Source of the DNA: Psychrobacter sp. AH5
GTDB lineage: Bacteria > Pseudomonadota > Gammaproteobacteria > Pseudomonadales > Moraxellaceae
Assembly (NCBI RefSeq): GCF_040371085.1
Contig: NZ_JAMBMT010000001.1
Span: forward strand, 2,604,001 to 2,668,000
DNA length: 64,000 nt
Reading direction: 5' to 3'
The notes under the pieces were generated by a model that was given only the letters and a program-made list of their open reading frames with translations, was not told the origin of the DNA and did not search any database. The position numbers and the translations under genes were made by a program. Below are positions 26,556-35,188 of the stretch, piece by piece (within the stretch, counting starts at the first letter, position 1; each line of letters starts with the position of its first letter).

Positions 26556-27569
26556 ATGCTCCATGTCCTAAAGGTTTATCGCTCCAAGCTATTTACATCA
26601 TTCATAAAAATAAGCTTATTCACTACTATAAGCTTACTCGCTAGTGCCTGCAATAGTCTTACGCCAGTACCGCCTTTGGAGCTATCAACACCTGCGACTC
26701 CTCGCGTAGCTTTAGTGTTGGGCGGCGGCGGTGCCAAAGGCTTTGCGCATGTCGGCGTTATCAAAGCGTTAGAGAATAATGGTATTACCCCAAGCTTGGT
26801 CGTCGGTACCAGCGTGGGCAGTATCATCGGCAGTGTCTATGCTAGTGGCTATACGGCGGCGCGCCTTGAGCAACTGGCCTTAACTACCGCAGATAGTGAA
26901 TTGATGGACTTTACCTTATCCAATCAAGGTTTTGTAGCCGGCCTCAAGCTGAGAAACTTTATTAATACCCAAGTGATGCAGCAGCCGATAGAAGATTTTC
27001 CTATGCGCTTTGCTGCTATCGCCGCTGAAAAAAATAGCTTAACCAAAAAAGTTTTTACGAATGGTGACGCTGGCCTTGCGGTACAAGCCTCTAGCAGTGT
27101 GCCTAATATTTTTATCGCGCCGCGTATTCCTGAAAAGGTCGGTAAAAAATACATCGATGGCGGTGTGGTAAGCTTAGTTCCTGTCGATAGTGCTCGCGAT
27201 TTGGGCGCGGATATTGTCATCGCAGTCGATGTCACCGCTCCTAGCAGTAAAGATAAAAACGCAGATAACTTTAATAGCGCCTTAACCAATATTAGCTCAT
27301 TGAGTAGTTTTTGGGGTTTACTAGAAAACAGCTTTATAGCCAACGCTAATGCGAGCACTAACAACTTAGCCAATAACCGTAGCGCTAAAATGCGCTTAGA
27401 GCGTGATCGTGCCGATATCGTTATTATCCCAGAGGTTGATCACTTAAGCTCATTAGATAGTAGTCAACGCCGAGCCCTAATAGCTGCTGGCGAGCAAGCA
27501 GCTAATGAGCAAATGTTAGCTATCAAGCAACTGATCGCCGACAAAACTCAGAGCCTCTATTCAGAGTAG
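26556..27569 (+). CDS. Patatin-like phospholipase lipoprotein (RssA/YjjU type)
   Basis: A 337-residue predicted lipoprotein with lipobox LLASAC, Cys32, so it should be anchored in an envelope membrane. The patatin hydrolase domain follows, with the oxyanion motif GGGGAKGFAHVG, the nucleophile in GTSVG, and the catalytic Asp in YIDGGVVSLVP. Such enzymes cleave fatty acids from phospholipids or related esters. Its neighbour recG is divergent, and a long palindrome lies downstream. The family is clear; the substrate is not. Confidence 0.88.
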   Translation: MLHVLKVYRSKLFTSFIKISLFTTISLLASACNSLTPVPPLELSTPATPRVALVLGGGGAKGFAHVGVIKALENNGITPSLVVGTSVGSIIGSVYASGYTAARLEQLALTTADSELMDFTLSNQGFVAGLKLRNFINTQVMQQPIEDFPMRFAAIAAEKNSLTKKVFTNGDAGLAVQASSSVPNIFIAPRIPEKVGKKYIDGGVVSLVPVDSARDLGADIVIAVDVTAPSSKDKNADNFNSALTNISSLSSFWGLLENSFIANANASTNNLANNRSAKMRLERDRADIVIIPEVDHLSSLDSSQRRALIAAGEQAANEQMLAIKQLIADKTQSLYSE

Positions 27570-27649
27570 CTAGGCAAGGTCGTTGGGCAAAGTGATTGGT
27601 TTCTGTTGTATTTATCTCTTAGCATTTGTTGAAAATAGTGATAGAAAGT

Positions 27650-27700
27650 CTAAGTATAAAGAACACTAGCATGCGTAATGCCAGTGTTCTTTATACTTAG
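27650..27700. repeat. Long palindrome (18-bp perfect arms) downstream of the patatin gene
   Basis: Arm CTAAGTATAAAGAACACT (27650-27667) is the exact reverse complement of 27683-27700; after one mismatch, four further inner bases (GCAT and ATGC) also pair. There is no T run directly after it on either strand, so it is not a standard intrinsic terminator, although it lies where two convergent genes meet. It also marks the edge of the foreign-looking patch that follows. Confidence 0.75.
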
Positions 27701-27757
27701 CGGCAGCGCCTGACCCTTTTTTAATGCCGCGCTCACAATTAACGAACGACTTCTACC

Positions 27758-29326
27758 TTATGTCAGCATGCGGCCCAGCAATGTACCTGGACCTGCACCT
27801 GTGCTTGCGCCTGGCCAAACAGCTGCGCCTGTATGGTACAACCCTTCGATCGGCGTCGTGCCATCAGAGTAGCCCAGAACCGGGCGGAAAATCGCGTTTT
27901 GTGACAGGTGATGACTGCCGCAGACCTGATCACCACCCACTAGGTTTGGATTGTCGGCCTCCAGATCACGCGGGGACACACAGCGCATGCCAAGAATCTG
28001 GTCGCGCAGGCCAGGCGCGTGACGTTCGACGATATCCAGCACACGCTCGGCAAAGGGAGCCAGTGCTGTGTCCCAATCGGTTGCGTTGATCTTTCCGGCG
28101 CCGTCGCCTTTAATCTCGCCGGGTACCATCCGCACTTGCAGCCAAAGCGTGTGTTTGCCTGCAGGGGCGCGACTTGGGTCAATCGCTGTGGGCTGACCCA
28201 CGACGATCATCGGTTCTGTCGGCAAAAGCCCAGCCAATGGTTGTTGATAGGCCAGCGCCATGGCATCGAGCGTTGGGGCGATGGTGACATAGGCATAATC
28301 ACGCAGCTCCGACCCGGCGCGCCAGTCGGGCAGATCGGACATAGCCAGGTGGATCATCACCGTGCCGGGCGCGTGCCTAAAGGTGTCAAGTCCGGAATCG
28401 TAGTCGGCGTTGCCGGTAGTGCCAGTCAGACGTGCCAGCGCCTTTGGCGCAACATTGGCGATGATGGCCTTGTTTGCACTAATCTGCTTCCCATCAGCGG
28501 TTTCGACAGCCTGGGCCTTGCCATTCTCATGAAAGATGCGCGTCACTTCAGTGTCACACTCCACCGACCCGCCTTGCGCCTCGATCTCGGCAACCATGGC
28601 GCGGATGATGGTATCTGCCCCGCCCTTACCCAGCGACAAACCGCCGGCCTGATCGCCGAACGCTTCGAGATAGGGAAAGATCGCGCCGCTTGCAACGTCG
28701 GGCGCATAATCTACATGCATGCCCCAAGGTGCCAGTGCGGCGCGGATCTTTTCGCTCTCAAACGTACGGCCCAGCCAGTCGCGCGGCGAGGACAGCATAA
28801 AGCGGATCAAATCGAACGTGCCGTCCAAGCCTTGCTGGCGCAGCGCTTTGAACCCAAGGCCGCTCAGCGCAGTCCATTTCATCGGACTGGACATCAAGCC
28901 GCCAATGATTGGCGCGCGTGATGCAAAGCTGTCGGTTAGAGATTGCCACGTTTTGGCATCTCGTTCAGAAAATTCCGCGATGCGAGAGACGTTGGCTGCG
29001 GTATCGGTGCCGACACCAAACCAGGTTCCATCGTCATATACCGAAGCAAAGCAGTTTTTTGCAGTCACAAACTCTGCGCCTTGACGTTCCAAAGCCGCGC
29101 CGAAATCTGCGTAGAATGCTGAATTCTTGAAGTTCGATATATTCATCGCGGCCCAGTCATGCCTAAACCCCGGTTCGGTCAATTCTTGCGTCTTAACTGC
29201 GCCGCCGGGCGTCGGAGCGCGCTCTAAAACACGAACGGACCAGCCCGCTCTTAACAGGTAAAGCGCACAAACCAAGCTATTATGTCCCGATCCGATAATA
29301 ATTGCGTCTTGGTCATCGTTGCTCAT
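27758..29326 (-). CDS. CrtI/phytoene desaturase-like FAD oxidoreductase, probably acquired
   Basis: A 522-residue flavoenzyme of the NAD(P)/FAD amine-oxidase type. The N-terminal motif AIIIGSGHNSLVCALYLLRA is the bacterial variant seen in PYROXD2-like and CrtI-like proteins, followed by VLERAPTPGGA. LSLGKGGADTIIRAM mid-protein and a C-terminal FAD segment (EGLYHTGAAVWPGASTGAGP) fit. Base use is unlike the neighbours: one 60-base line (28021-28080) has 36 G or C, and codons are G/C-ending, resembling Alphaproteobacteria. It stands alone and no carotenoid genes are near. It has a good AGGAG ribosome site. A transferred gene of unknown substrate is the best description. Confidence 0.82.
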   Translation of the reverse strand: MSNDDQDAIIIGSGHNSLVCALYLLRAGWSVRVLERAPTPGGAVKTQELTEPGFRHDWAAMNISNFKNSAFYADFGAALERQGAEFVTAKNCFASVYDDGTWFGVGTDTAANVSRIAEFSERDAKTWQSLTDSFASRAPIIGGLMSSPMKWTALSGLGFKALRQQGLDGTFDLIRFMLSSPRDWLGRTFESEKIRAALAPWGMHVDYAPDVASGAIFPYLEAFGDQAGGLSLGKGGADTIIRAMVAEIEAQGGSVECDTEVTRIFHENGKAQAVETADGKQISANKAIIANVAPKALARLTGTTGNADYDSGLDTFRHAPGTVMIHLAMSDLPDWRAGSELRDYAYVTIAPTLDAMALAYQQPLAGLLPTEPMIVVGQPTAIDPSRAPAGKHTLWLQVRMVPGEIKGDGAGKINATDWDTALAPFAERVLDIVERHAPGLRDQILGMRCVSPRDLEADNPNLVGGDQVCGSHHLSQNAIFRPVLGYSDGTTPIEGLYHTGAAVWPGASTGAGPGTLLGRMLT

Positions 29327-29463
29327 AAAACTACTCCTTTAAAAGGACTAAAAGTAGATTACAAATATCACTACATAATTTAGATAAACTTTGATCTGTT
29401 CTCCTAATTTGGAGATTAACTACTCAGCGGTAACGTAGCCCTGACAAATTACCTTCATAAACG

Positions 29464-29583
29464 CTAAACAAGCTCACCATCCATAATGAGCACTTACCCT
29501 GTCATATAATCCGAACCCGGACCCGCCAGATAGCAAATAAAAGACGCCACATAATCTGGTATAGGCGTTCTACCTAATTCCAT
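29464..29583 (-). pseudogene. C-terminal remnant of a short-chain dehydrogenase
   Basis: On the minus strand from 29583 the frame reads ELGRTPIPDYVASFICYLAG and then PGSDYMTG, a stop (TAA, 29494-29496), and then VLIMDGELV before a second stop. This matches the end of acetoin/diacetyl reductase-type SDRs, where GPDSDYMTGQ is followed by a V-L-I-D-G-G-M-V ending. The Gln codon after MTG has become TAA, and no upstream part of the gene is visible. It is a decayed tail next to the foreign oxidoreductase. Confidence 0.65.
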
Positions 29584-29600
29584 TTATTTAAGGCTTAGCT

Positions 29601-30194
29601 TTATTTTACCTTCGCACGATACTGCACCATGACCGTATCATTGAGGCCCACGCCTTCGATATCCCAGCGTACTGCTTTGTAATACGATAGCGGAATCTCT
29701 TGGTTTTGACCGTTAATATTGCCTCTGAGCGGCATACGGGAGAAAGCGCTACCATCGACGCTAGCAAAAGGAAAATCTGGCATAACGCCGCCAAGCAGCT
29801 CGACTTGCTCAGGAATGCTCATCGTTACCGTCATTTTGCGGACGCGATCGGCATTGGTATTGGTAAAAAAGCCTTGATACTCCAAGATATTACCAGATTG
29901 TAGGCGAGTGTCAGCTGTGACTGGTACTAAAACTTCGTTGCCATTAGCATCGACGCTGATAAGCGAGGCGGTAATCTTAGTATTGACCGCTTGAGCATTG
30001 GAGCCTGAATTATTGGTATTAGAGGCCGTTTGCAAAGCGGCAGGACTGCTATTGAGTGCAGGCTCTGGCGTTGGCAACATAGCAGAAGCTTGGGTGACGA
30101 CCATTGCACCAACGAGCGTTCCAGCCACGACATGAAATAAACGATGACCGCCCCAAGCAGCAAACGGATTGGCGAAATGATTGCTTTTTTTCAT
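29601..30194 (-). CDS. Secreted DUF11-like protein
   Basis: A 197-residue exported protein. The ATG at 30194 has the ribosome site GGAAAG; the longer open frame lacks support. The N-terminus has a charged start and a hydrophobic signal segment (VVAGTLVGAMVVTQASA). A low-complexity Ser/Asn/Ala stretch follows. The second half looks like a single DUF11-type repeat (LQSGNILEYQGFFTNTNADR, then MTVTMSIPEQVELLGG and VRWDIEGVGLNDTVMVQYRA), a fold often found in surface or cell-wall proteins. Exact function is unknown. It is a single-gene unit with a long A+T-rich region upstream. Confidence 0.7.
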   Translation of the reverse strand: MKKSNHFANPFAAWGGHRLFHVVAGTLVGAMVVTQASAMLPTPEPALNSSPAALQTASNTNNSGSNAQAVNTKITASLISVDANGNEVLVPVTADTRLQSGNILEYQGFFTNTNADRVRKMTVTMSIPEQVELLGGVMPDFPFASVDGSAFSRMPLRGNINGQNQEIPLSYYKAVRWDIEGVGLNDTVMVQYRAKVK

Positions 30195-30655
30195 AATGTT
30201 TATCTTTCCTAGTTGATACCACAATAAAATATTAATTTAATAAAGGATAATGGCCCAATCTCATTCTGTATCAGGCTAGAGCAAAAGCCTTTTTGGCTTG
30301 GCTAATTAAATGCTCAAACAGTGCTTAGCATAACAAAAAGCTATTATGCTCACATCAGCCCCGTGTTTAGGTTATGTATATCATAAAACCTTAAAGTTTA
30401 CTTGAATAAAAAGATAGCTCATAACGGTGTTTTTTGCTATGGTAAATATTGAACCTTTGATAAATTTTTTATCTAGGTTTTTTAGTATTAATGTCAACGT
30501 ATCATTCACTTTTATTATATGGTCTATTAACGCCATACTGCTAATCATTAGCTCAGTGTCAGCTATTATATTTATCTATAGTTGCCTCACTATTGCTAAG
30601 GTGGTTTGTAGCGGTGTTTGTTAATTCGACTATACCGACTATTACTGTTCCTACT
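30195..30655. other. Intergenic region between the secreted protein and argA
   Basis: About 460 A+T-rich bases between divergent genes. A hydrophobic open frame lies within (30427-30624), but it has no ribosome site and overlaps the argA reading region, so I do not call it. No ARG box was clear to me. Confidence 0.35.
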
Positions 30656-31978
30656 ATGACTACTAGCGCCATGCCACAGATAAATCCTGAATACGTCCAT
30701 TGGTTCCGTAACTCCGCCCCTTATATCAATACTCATCGCGGCAAGACGTTCGTGATTATGTTTGGCGGTGAAGCGGTAAAGCATCCTAATTTTAGCACCT
30801 TAATCCATGACTTTGCGCTGCTGCACAGTCTAGGGATCAAGCTGGTGCTAGTCCACGGCGCACGACCGCAAATTGAAGCTAACCTAAAAGAGGTAGGCAT
30901 CGCCTCTCCTTTGCATAAAGATATCCGCGTGACACCGCGCGCTGCTATGCCTAGTATCCTACAAGCGGTCGGCGCTATTCGTTTGCAGATTGAAGCACAG
31001 CTGTCGATGGGCTTGGCTAATTCGCCGATGTATGGCTCGCGTATTGATGCCGTCTCTGGCAACTTTGTCACCGCCCGTCCTTATGGTATTCGTGATGGGG
31101 TGGATTATCAGATGACAGGAGAGGTACGCTCGATAGATGTCGATGCCATCAAAAATAACTTACTGCACAACCATATTGTAATTTTGGGTTCAATGGGCTA
31201 TTCGGCAACGGGTGAGGTTTTCAATTTGCTAGCAGAAGATGTAGCGCTTAGTGCTGCTGTCGCGCTGGGCGCTGATAAGCTGATCTTTTTAGGAGAAGAG
31301 GCTGATATCAATGATAAAGGTCGCCCGTTACATGAGATGATTCCCAACGAAGTCGATCGCTTCTTGCGCGAGCGTGATATCAACCAAGAAATAAACTATT
31401 TCTTACACTGCGCCAGTAGTGCTTGTCGCCAAGGGGTTCATCGCACCCATATTATCTCTTATGCCAAAGACGGTGCTTTGTTAGAAGAATTATTTACCCG
31501 CGACGGCTCAGGAACTTTGATTAGCCACGATCCGTACGAAGAGATTCGCCGCGCTGATATCGATGATGTCGTCGGTCTTATTGAGTTATTAACGCCGCTT
31601 GAGGAGCAAGGCATCTTGGTGGCGCGTTCGCGTGAGCGTATCGAGCAAGAAATTGACAACTATAGCGTTATTGAGCGTGATGGAATGATTTTGGGCTGTG
31701 CAGCGTTAATTCCACTAGATGAAAGCGCAGCAGAAGTGGCTTGTGTAGCGATACATCCTGACTATCGCAATGGTAGCCGCGGCGCTGATTTACTAGCTTT
31801 TTTGGAGCAGCAAGCGCGTAGTCATGGTCTGCATAAATTATTTGTTTTGACGACTCGCACGGCGCACTGGTTTGTGGAGCAAGGCTTTGCTGAAGTAGAG
31901 AGCAGTGAATTACCCAAAGACCGTCTTGAGAAGTACCATAACGGCCGCAACTCTAAAGTGTTTCAAAAAACCTTATAG
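30656..31978 (+). CDS. argA: N-acetylglutamate synthase (amino-acid N-acetyltransferase)
   Basis: First enzyme of arginine synthesis, acetylating glutamate with acetyl-CoA. An amino-acid-kinase-like regulatory domain comes first (YINTHRGKTFVIMFGGEAV, VLVHGARPQI, the segment DAVSGNFVTARPYGIRDGVD). A C-terminal GNAT acetyltransferase domain follows (CVAIHPDYRNGSRGADLLAF, LFVLTTRTAHWFVEQGF). The frame is open from 30593. The ATG at 30656 gives a length of 440 residues, close to the family's ~443, and is my choice, though neither 30656 nor 30671 has a clear ribosome site. In this family arginine inhibits through the first domain. Confidence 0.93.
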   Translation: MTTSAMPQINPEYVHWFRNSAPYINTHRGKTFVIMFGGEAVKHPNFSTLIHDFALLHSLGIKLVLVHGARPQIEANLKEVGIASPLHKDIRVTPRAAMPSILQAVGAIRLQIEAQLSMGLANSPMYGSRIDAVSGNFVTARPYGIRDGVDYQMTGEVRSIDVDAIKNNLLHNHIVILGSMGYSATGEVFNLLAEDVALSAAVALGADKLIFLGEEADINDKGRPLHEMIPNEVDRFLRERDINQEINYFLHCASSACRQGVHRTHIISYAKDGALLEELFTRDGSGTLISHDPYEEIRRADIDDVVGLIELLTPLEEQGILVARSRERIEQEIDNYSVIERDGMILGCAALIPLDESAAEVACVAIHPDYRNGSRGADLLAFLEQQARSHGLHKLFVLTTRTAHWFVEQGFAEVESSELPKDRLEKYHNGRNSKVFQKTL

Positions 31979-32010
31979 ATAACAGAATAGATAGCTACGT
32001 TGCATAAGAA

Positions 32011-32046
32011 AAGCCCTTATAACTAGGTTATAAGGGCTTCTTTTTC
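32011..32046 (+). terminator. Terminator between convergent argA and the FKBP gene
   Basis: Perfect 13-base stem AAGCCCTTATAAC (32011-32023) with GTTATAAGGGCTT (32027-32039), loop TAG, then a T run. It lies 33 bases after argA and can act in both directions. Confidence 0.85.
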
Positions 32047-32076
32047 AGGCTTTTATTTATAAGACGCTAGTAAAAC

Positions 32077-32808
32077 TTATTTTACCGATAGTAGCTCAAC
32101 CGTAAAGATCAAAGTGCTGTTAGGCTCAATACCTTGATTACCCGCTTCGCCATAAGCTAAATCAGCTGGGATATAAAACTCGTATTTCCCGCCCTCTTTC
32201 ATTAGTTGTAAGCCTTCTGTCCAGCCAGCAATCACTTGATTAAGTGGGAATTCAATTGGCTCACCACGCTCATAAGAGCTATCAAAGACGGTACCATCGA
32301 TCAATTTACCTTCATAGTTCACTTCAACGACGTCCGTCGCTTTTGGTGATTTGCCAGTACCTGCGGTTAGCACTTTATACTGCAAGCCAGAAGCGGTAGT
32401 TTTTACCCCTTCTTTCTTAGCGTTTTCTGCTAGATAAGCTTCACCTTTGGCAGTATTTTCAGCAGCTTTAGTCTGCATATCACTGACAAACTTCTCTTCT
32501 TGCTCTTTTTGATACGCGACTAACACCTCTTCCATCTGCTCTTGAGTTAAGGCTGAATCTTTACCTTGATAGCCATCACGGAAACCCTGCTCAAAAGTAT
32601 CTAAGTCTAGATCTACAATAGCGTCTTTATTACCCTCTGCCATCATATAACCCAAGCTATAACCGACCTTTGCAGTTTGCGGGCTTTGTTCAGTAACCGC
32701 TACACTTGCGGCGGCCGTTTCTTGGTTGCCATTGTTAGTGCTGCAACCTGTTGCTAATAACATAGCACTCGTTAAAGCACCAATCGTTAAGGTAGTGATT
32801 TTCTTCAT
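32077..32808 (-). CDS. FKBP-type peptidyl-prolyl isomerase lipoprotein
   Basis: A 243-residue envelope chaperone/isomerase. The lipoprotein signal ends LATGC. An N-terminal helical dimerisation domain (AKVGYSLGYMMAEGNKDAIV through the Gln/Glu-rich helix LTQEQMEEVLVAYQKEQEEK) precedes the C-terminal FKBP domain (GLQYKVLTAGTG, VNYEGKLIDGTVFDSSYERG, VIAGWTEGLQLMKEGGKYEF, IPADLAYG). This is the FkpA/Mip layout, though it carries a lipobox as in Mip-type lipoproteins. It folds exported proteins at prolines. Its promoter region contains a hairpin at 32866-32915. Confidence 0.92.
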   Translation of the reverse strand: MKKITTLTIGALTSAMLLATGCSTNNGNQETAAASVAVTEQSPQTAKVGYSLGYMMAEGNKDAIVDLDLDTFEQGFRDGYQGKDSALTQEQMEEVLVAYQKEQEEKFVSDMQTKAAENTAKGEAYLAENAKKEGVKTTASGLQYKVLTAGTGKSPKATDVVEVNYEGKLIDGTVFDSSYERGEPIEFPLNQVIAGWTEGLQLMKEGGKYEFYIPADLAYGEAGNQGIEPNSTLIFTVELLSVK

Positions 32809-33373
32809 AGAATACTCTCAGAATATAGGGAAAGTGGTAATAAATAACCGGTGCGCCATCATAACAAATCTTGCTTTTAGTAACCATGTTTACTACTAAA
32901 TTTAAGACAAGATTTAACGCTCAGATGTACATTTTTTGTTAATAATTATCATTAAAATAACAAGTTATCACACAATGATGCCGTTAGGTAAAGCTTTACA
33001 TCTTTAAACCCAACATCATATCAGCTAAGCTTAAGCAGATTAGAAAATGAGTAACTAGACGTCACTTTTTGTCATTGATGAATAATACTTTAGATAACTA
33101 TATTCTTAGAGTGCTAATTATTTATTTTAATGACTGATTATAACCTTCGATGGGTTTTTAATTAATTTATAAATGATAAAACAAAACGTTAATTGAAAGG
33201 GATGTCTAATAAAACACCTTTTATAGTGCAATGGATTGTCATGCTTATAATGGTTGGCTCTATTTTATAATTAAATAATTTAATGAAACACTATTTATGG
33301 ATGCTTATGTCATGCTCAAAGAGGGTAACGATTTTACCTCGCTGTTGAGGCATAGCTATTAAGGGAGGACAAG
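32809..33373. other. 565-bp divergent intergenic region
   Basis: Lies between the FKBP gene and the mechanosensitive channel. A hairpin with 8-base arms (AAATCTTG at 32866-32873, CAAGATTT at 32908-32915) and smaller nested arms is the only structure I noted. The region is strongly A+T-rich. At its right end GGGAGGA gives the channel gene a strong ribosome site. No gene was seen. Confidence 0.4.
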
Positions 33374-35071
33374 ATGAATCCAATGTATACATCTTTTAAC
33401 GGTTATCTTGGTGGGCCGATTGGCTCTATCATTGGTGCTATTCTAATTTTTATTATTGGCTGGCTAGTCGCTTTAGGTATCGCAGCATTGGTACGTAATG
33501 TGCTCGCTAAAGTTAATTTAAATCAACGCATGAACTCTTCTACGGGCAAATCTTACGATTTGGAAGGTATTATCTCCAAAATTGTTTTTTGGTTCATCTT
33601 TATTATAGCCATCTCAGCGGCGCTAAATACTCTAAACCTGAACTCTATCTCAGCACCCTTTGCCAATATGGTCGGTCAAGTGCTGTCATTCATTCCTAAC
33701 CTTATCGCTGCTATCGCTATCGGTATTATCGGTTGGGTTATCGCTACTGTGGCTCGTACCGCTATTAATACGGCGTTATCTAAGACCACTATGGATGAGC
33801 GTTTAAGCGCGCAAGCTGGCGTAAAACCTATGAGCAGCACTATCGCTGATATGGTTTATTGGTTCATTTTACTGATTGTATTGACTATCGTATTAGGACA
33901 ATTAGAGCTTGATGGCTTATTTGCGCCTCTAACCAATATGGTTGATAAAATCTTTAGCTTTATTCCGAACATCCTTATTGCTGGCGTAGTCTTTGTAGTA
34001 GGTTATATCATTGCTAAAATCGTACGCGGTATTGTCACTAATCTGGTGTCTACCTTTAATGTACAAGAATTAGCTTCTAAAGCTGGTTTGAGTGAAAAAA
34101 ACAGCTTACCTAATATTGCTGGTACTCTAGCTTTCTTAGTGGTTATTATTCCTACGATTATTGCAGCTTTAAACGCGCTAAAAATCGAAGTGATTGCGCG
34201 TCCTGCGACTAATATGCTTAACAAAATCATGGAAGCTTTGCCAAATATCTTTATGGCAGCAGCTATCTTGATCGTTACTTATTACGTGGTACGCATGGTC
34301 GCTAATATCATCAAAGGCTTGTTAGAGAACACTGAGATCAACCAGTTGCCTGCTAAAGTGGGTCTACAAGAGACTATGGGTGATAAGCGCGTTTCTGATG
34401 TTGTCGGTTACGCTATCGTTTTCTTTGCTATGCTATTTGCTGCCGTTGCCGCCGCTGATCTACTAGGTTTTGAGCCTATCTCAGCGATCATTACTATGTT
34501 CATCGCCTTTGGTGCTAATATCATCTTGGGTGCAATCATATTATTTATCGGCTTTTGGCTGGCTAATATTATCGCTGGCGTGGTTGAGCGCTCCGAAAAA
34601 GGCTCACAATTCTTAGCTAATATCGTTCGTGTATTGATTATGGGCTTAGTGTTAGCGATGGGTCTAAAAGCCATGGGTATTGCTGACTCTATTGTGAATT
34701 TAGCCTTTGGTCTAACTCTAGGTGCAGTAGCAGTAGCCTTTGCTTTATCTTTCGGTCTTGGTGGTCAAGAAGCTGCCGCTCGCTTCTTACGCAAGATGCA
34801 AGATAAGATGGATAAAGAACAAGACGAAGCAAAAGCAAAATCAGCTATACAGCCTAGTAAATCTACGCAAGAAAAAGTGCGAGAGTCTGTTCGTGAAAAT
34901 ACGCCTACCGCTACTGGTAGCGCTACTACGACCTCGATCAAGCCTGCTGCTGATTTGCGTACGGACACAGTAGATACTAGCGATCTTAATACTAATACTG
35001 TCGATATCAACAATACCGCTAATAACGACTTATTACCCAGTAGTGATCCGCTAGACGACACTGATAAATAA
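33374..35071 (+). CDS. Mechanosensitive ion channel with repeated TM-helix domains
   Basis: Inner-membrane protein of 565 residues with about eleven hydrophobic segments. The conserved TM-helix unit repeats at least four times: SFIPNLIAAIAIGIIGWVIA, SFIPNILIAGVVFVVGYIIA, EALPNIFMAAAILIVTYYVV and GANIILGAIILFIGFWLA, each after a short amphipathic stretch ending in NM. The last part (LAFGLTLGAVAVAFALSFGL, then GGQEAAARFLRKM) resembles the pore helix of MscS. A soluble, charged and Thr-rich tail of about 85 residues follows. It should open under membrane tension or act as a structural relative. GGGAGGA before the ATG supports the start. Confidence 0.85.
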   Translation: MNPMYTSFNGYLGGPIGSIIGAILIFIIGWLVALGIAALVRNVLAKVNLNQRMNSSTGKSYDLEGIISKIVFWFIFIIAISAALNTLNLNSISAPFANMVGQVLSFIPNLIAAIAIGIIGWVIATVARTAINTALSKTTMDERLSAQAGVKPMSSTIADMVYWFILLIVLTIVLGQLELDGLFAPLTNMVDKIFSFIPNILIAGVVFVVGYIIAKIVRGIVTNLVSTFNVQELASKAGLSEKNSLPNIAGTLAFLVVIIPTIIAALNALKIEVIARPATNMLNKIMEALPNIFMAAAILIVTYYVVRMVANIIKGLLENTEINQLPAKVGLQETMGDKRVSDVVGYAIVFFAMLFAAVAAADLLGFEPISAIITMFIAFGANIILGAIILFIGFWLANIIAGVVERSEKGSQFLANIVRVLIMGLVLAMGLKAMGIADSIVNLAFGLTLGAVAVAFALSFGLGGQEAAARFLRKMQDKMDKEQDEAKAKSAIQPSKSTQEKVRESVRENTPTATGSATTTSIKPAADLRTDTVDTSDLNTNTVDINNTANNDLLPSSDPLDDTDK

Positions 35072-35100
35072 GCGCTAATAGCTCCACTGTTTCTATGATG

Positions 35101-35128
35101 AAAAAGACAGCCTAGGCTGTCTTTTTTT
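35101..35128 (+). terminator. Terminator after the channel gene
   Basis: A self-complementary 26-base hairpin around CCTAGG with arms AAAAAGACAGCC / GGCTGTCTTTTT, followed by more T. It lies 30 bases after the channel stop and is usable in both directions for the convergent gene at 35189. Confidence 0.85.
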
Positions 35129-35188
35129 ATGGGTATATTTTTATGGATATAAAAGCATAGATATAATTAGCGTAGCTTAAAGTTTATT

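Noticed and set aside
28019..28921. 300-codon open frame on the plus strand opposite the CrtI-like gene
   Set aside because: It is antisense to a clear flavoenzyme in G+C-rich DNA, where stop codons are rare; its composition (many Arg, Cys, Gln, His) is that of a shadow.
30427..30624. 65-residue hydrophobic frame before argA
   Set aside because: No ribosome site, A+T-rich DNA gives chance hydrophobic frames, and it overlaps the argA region.
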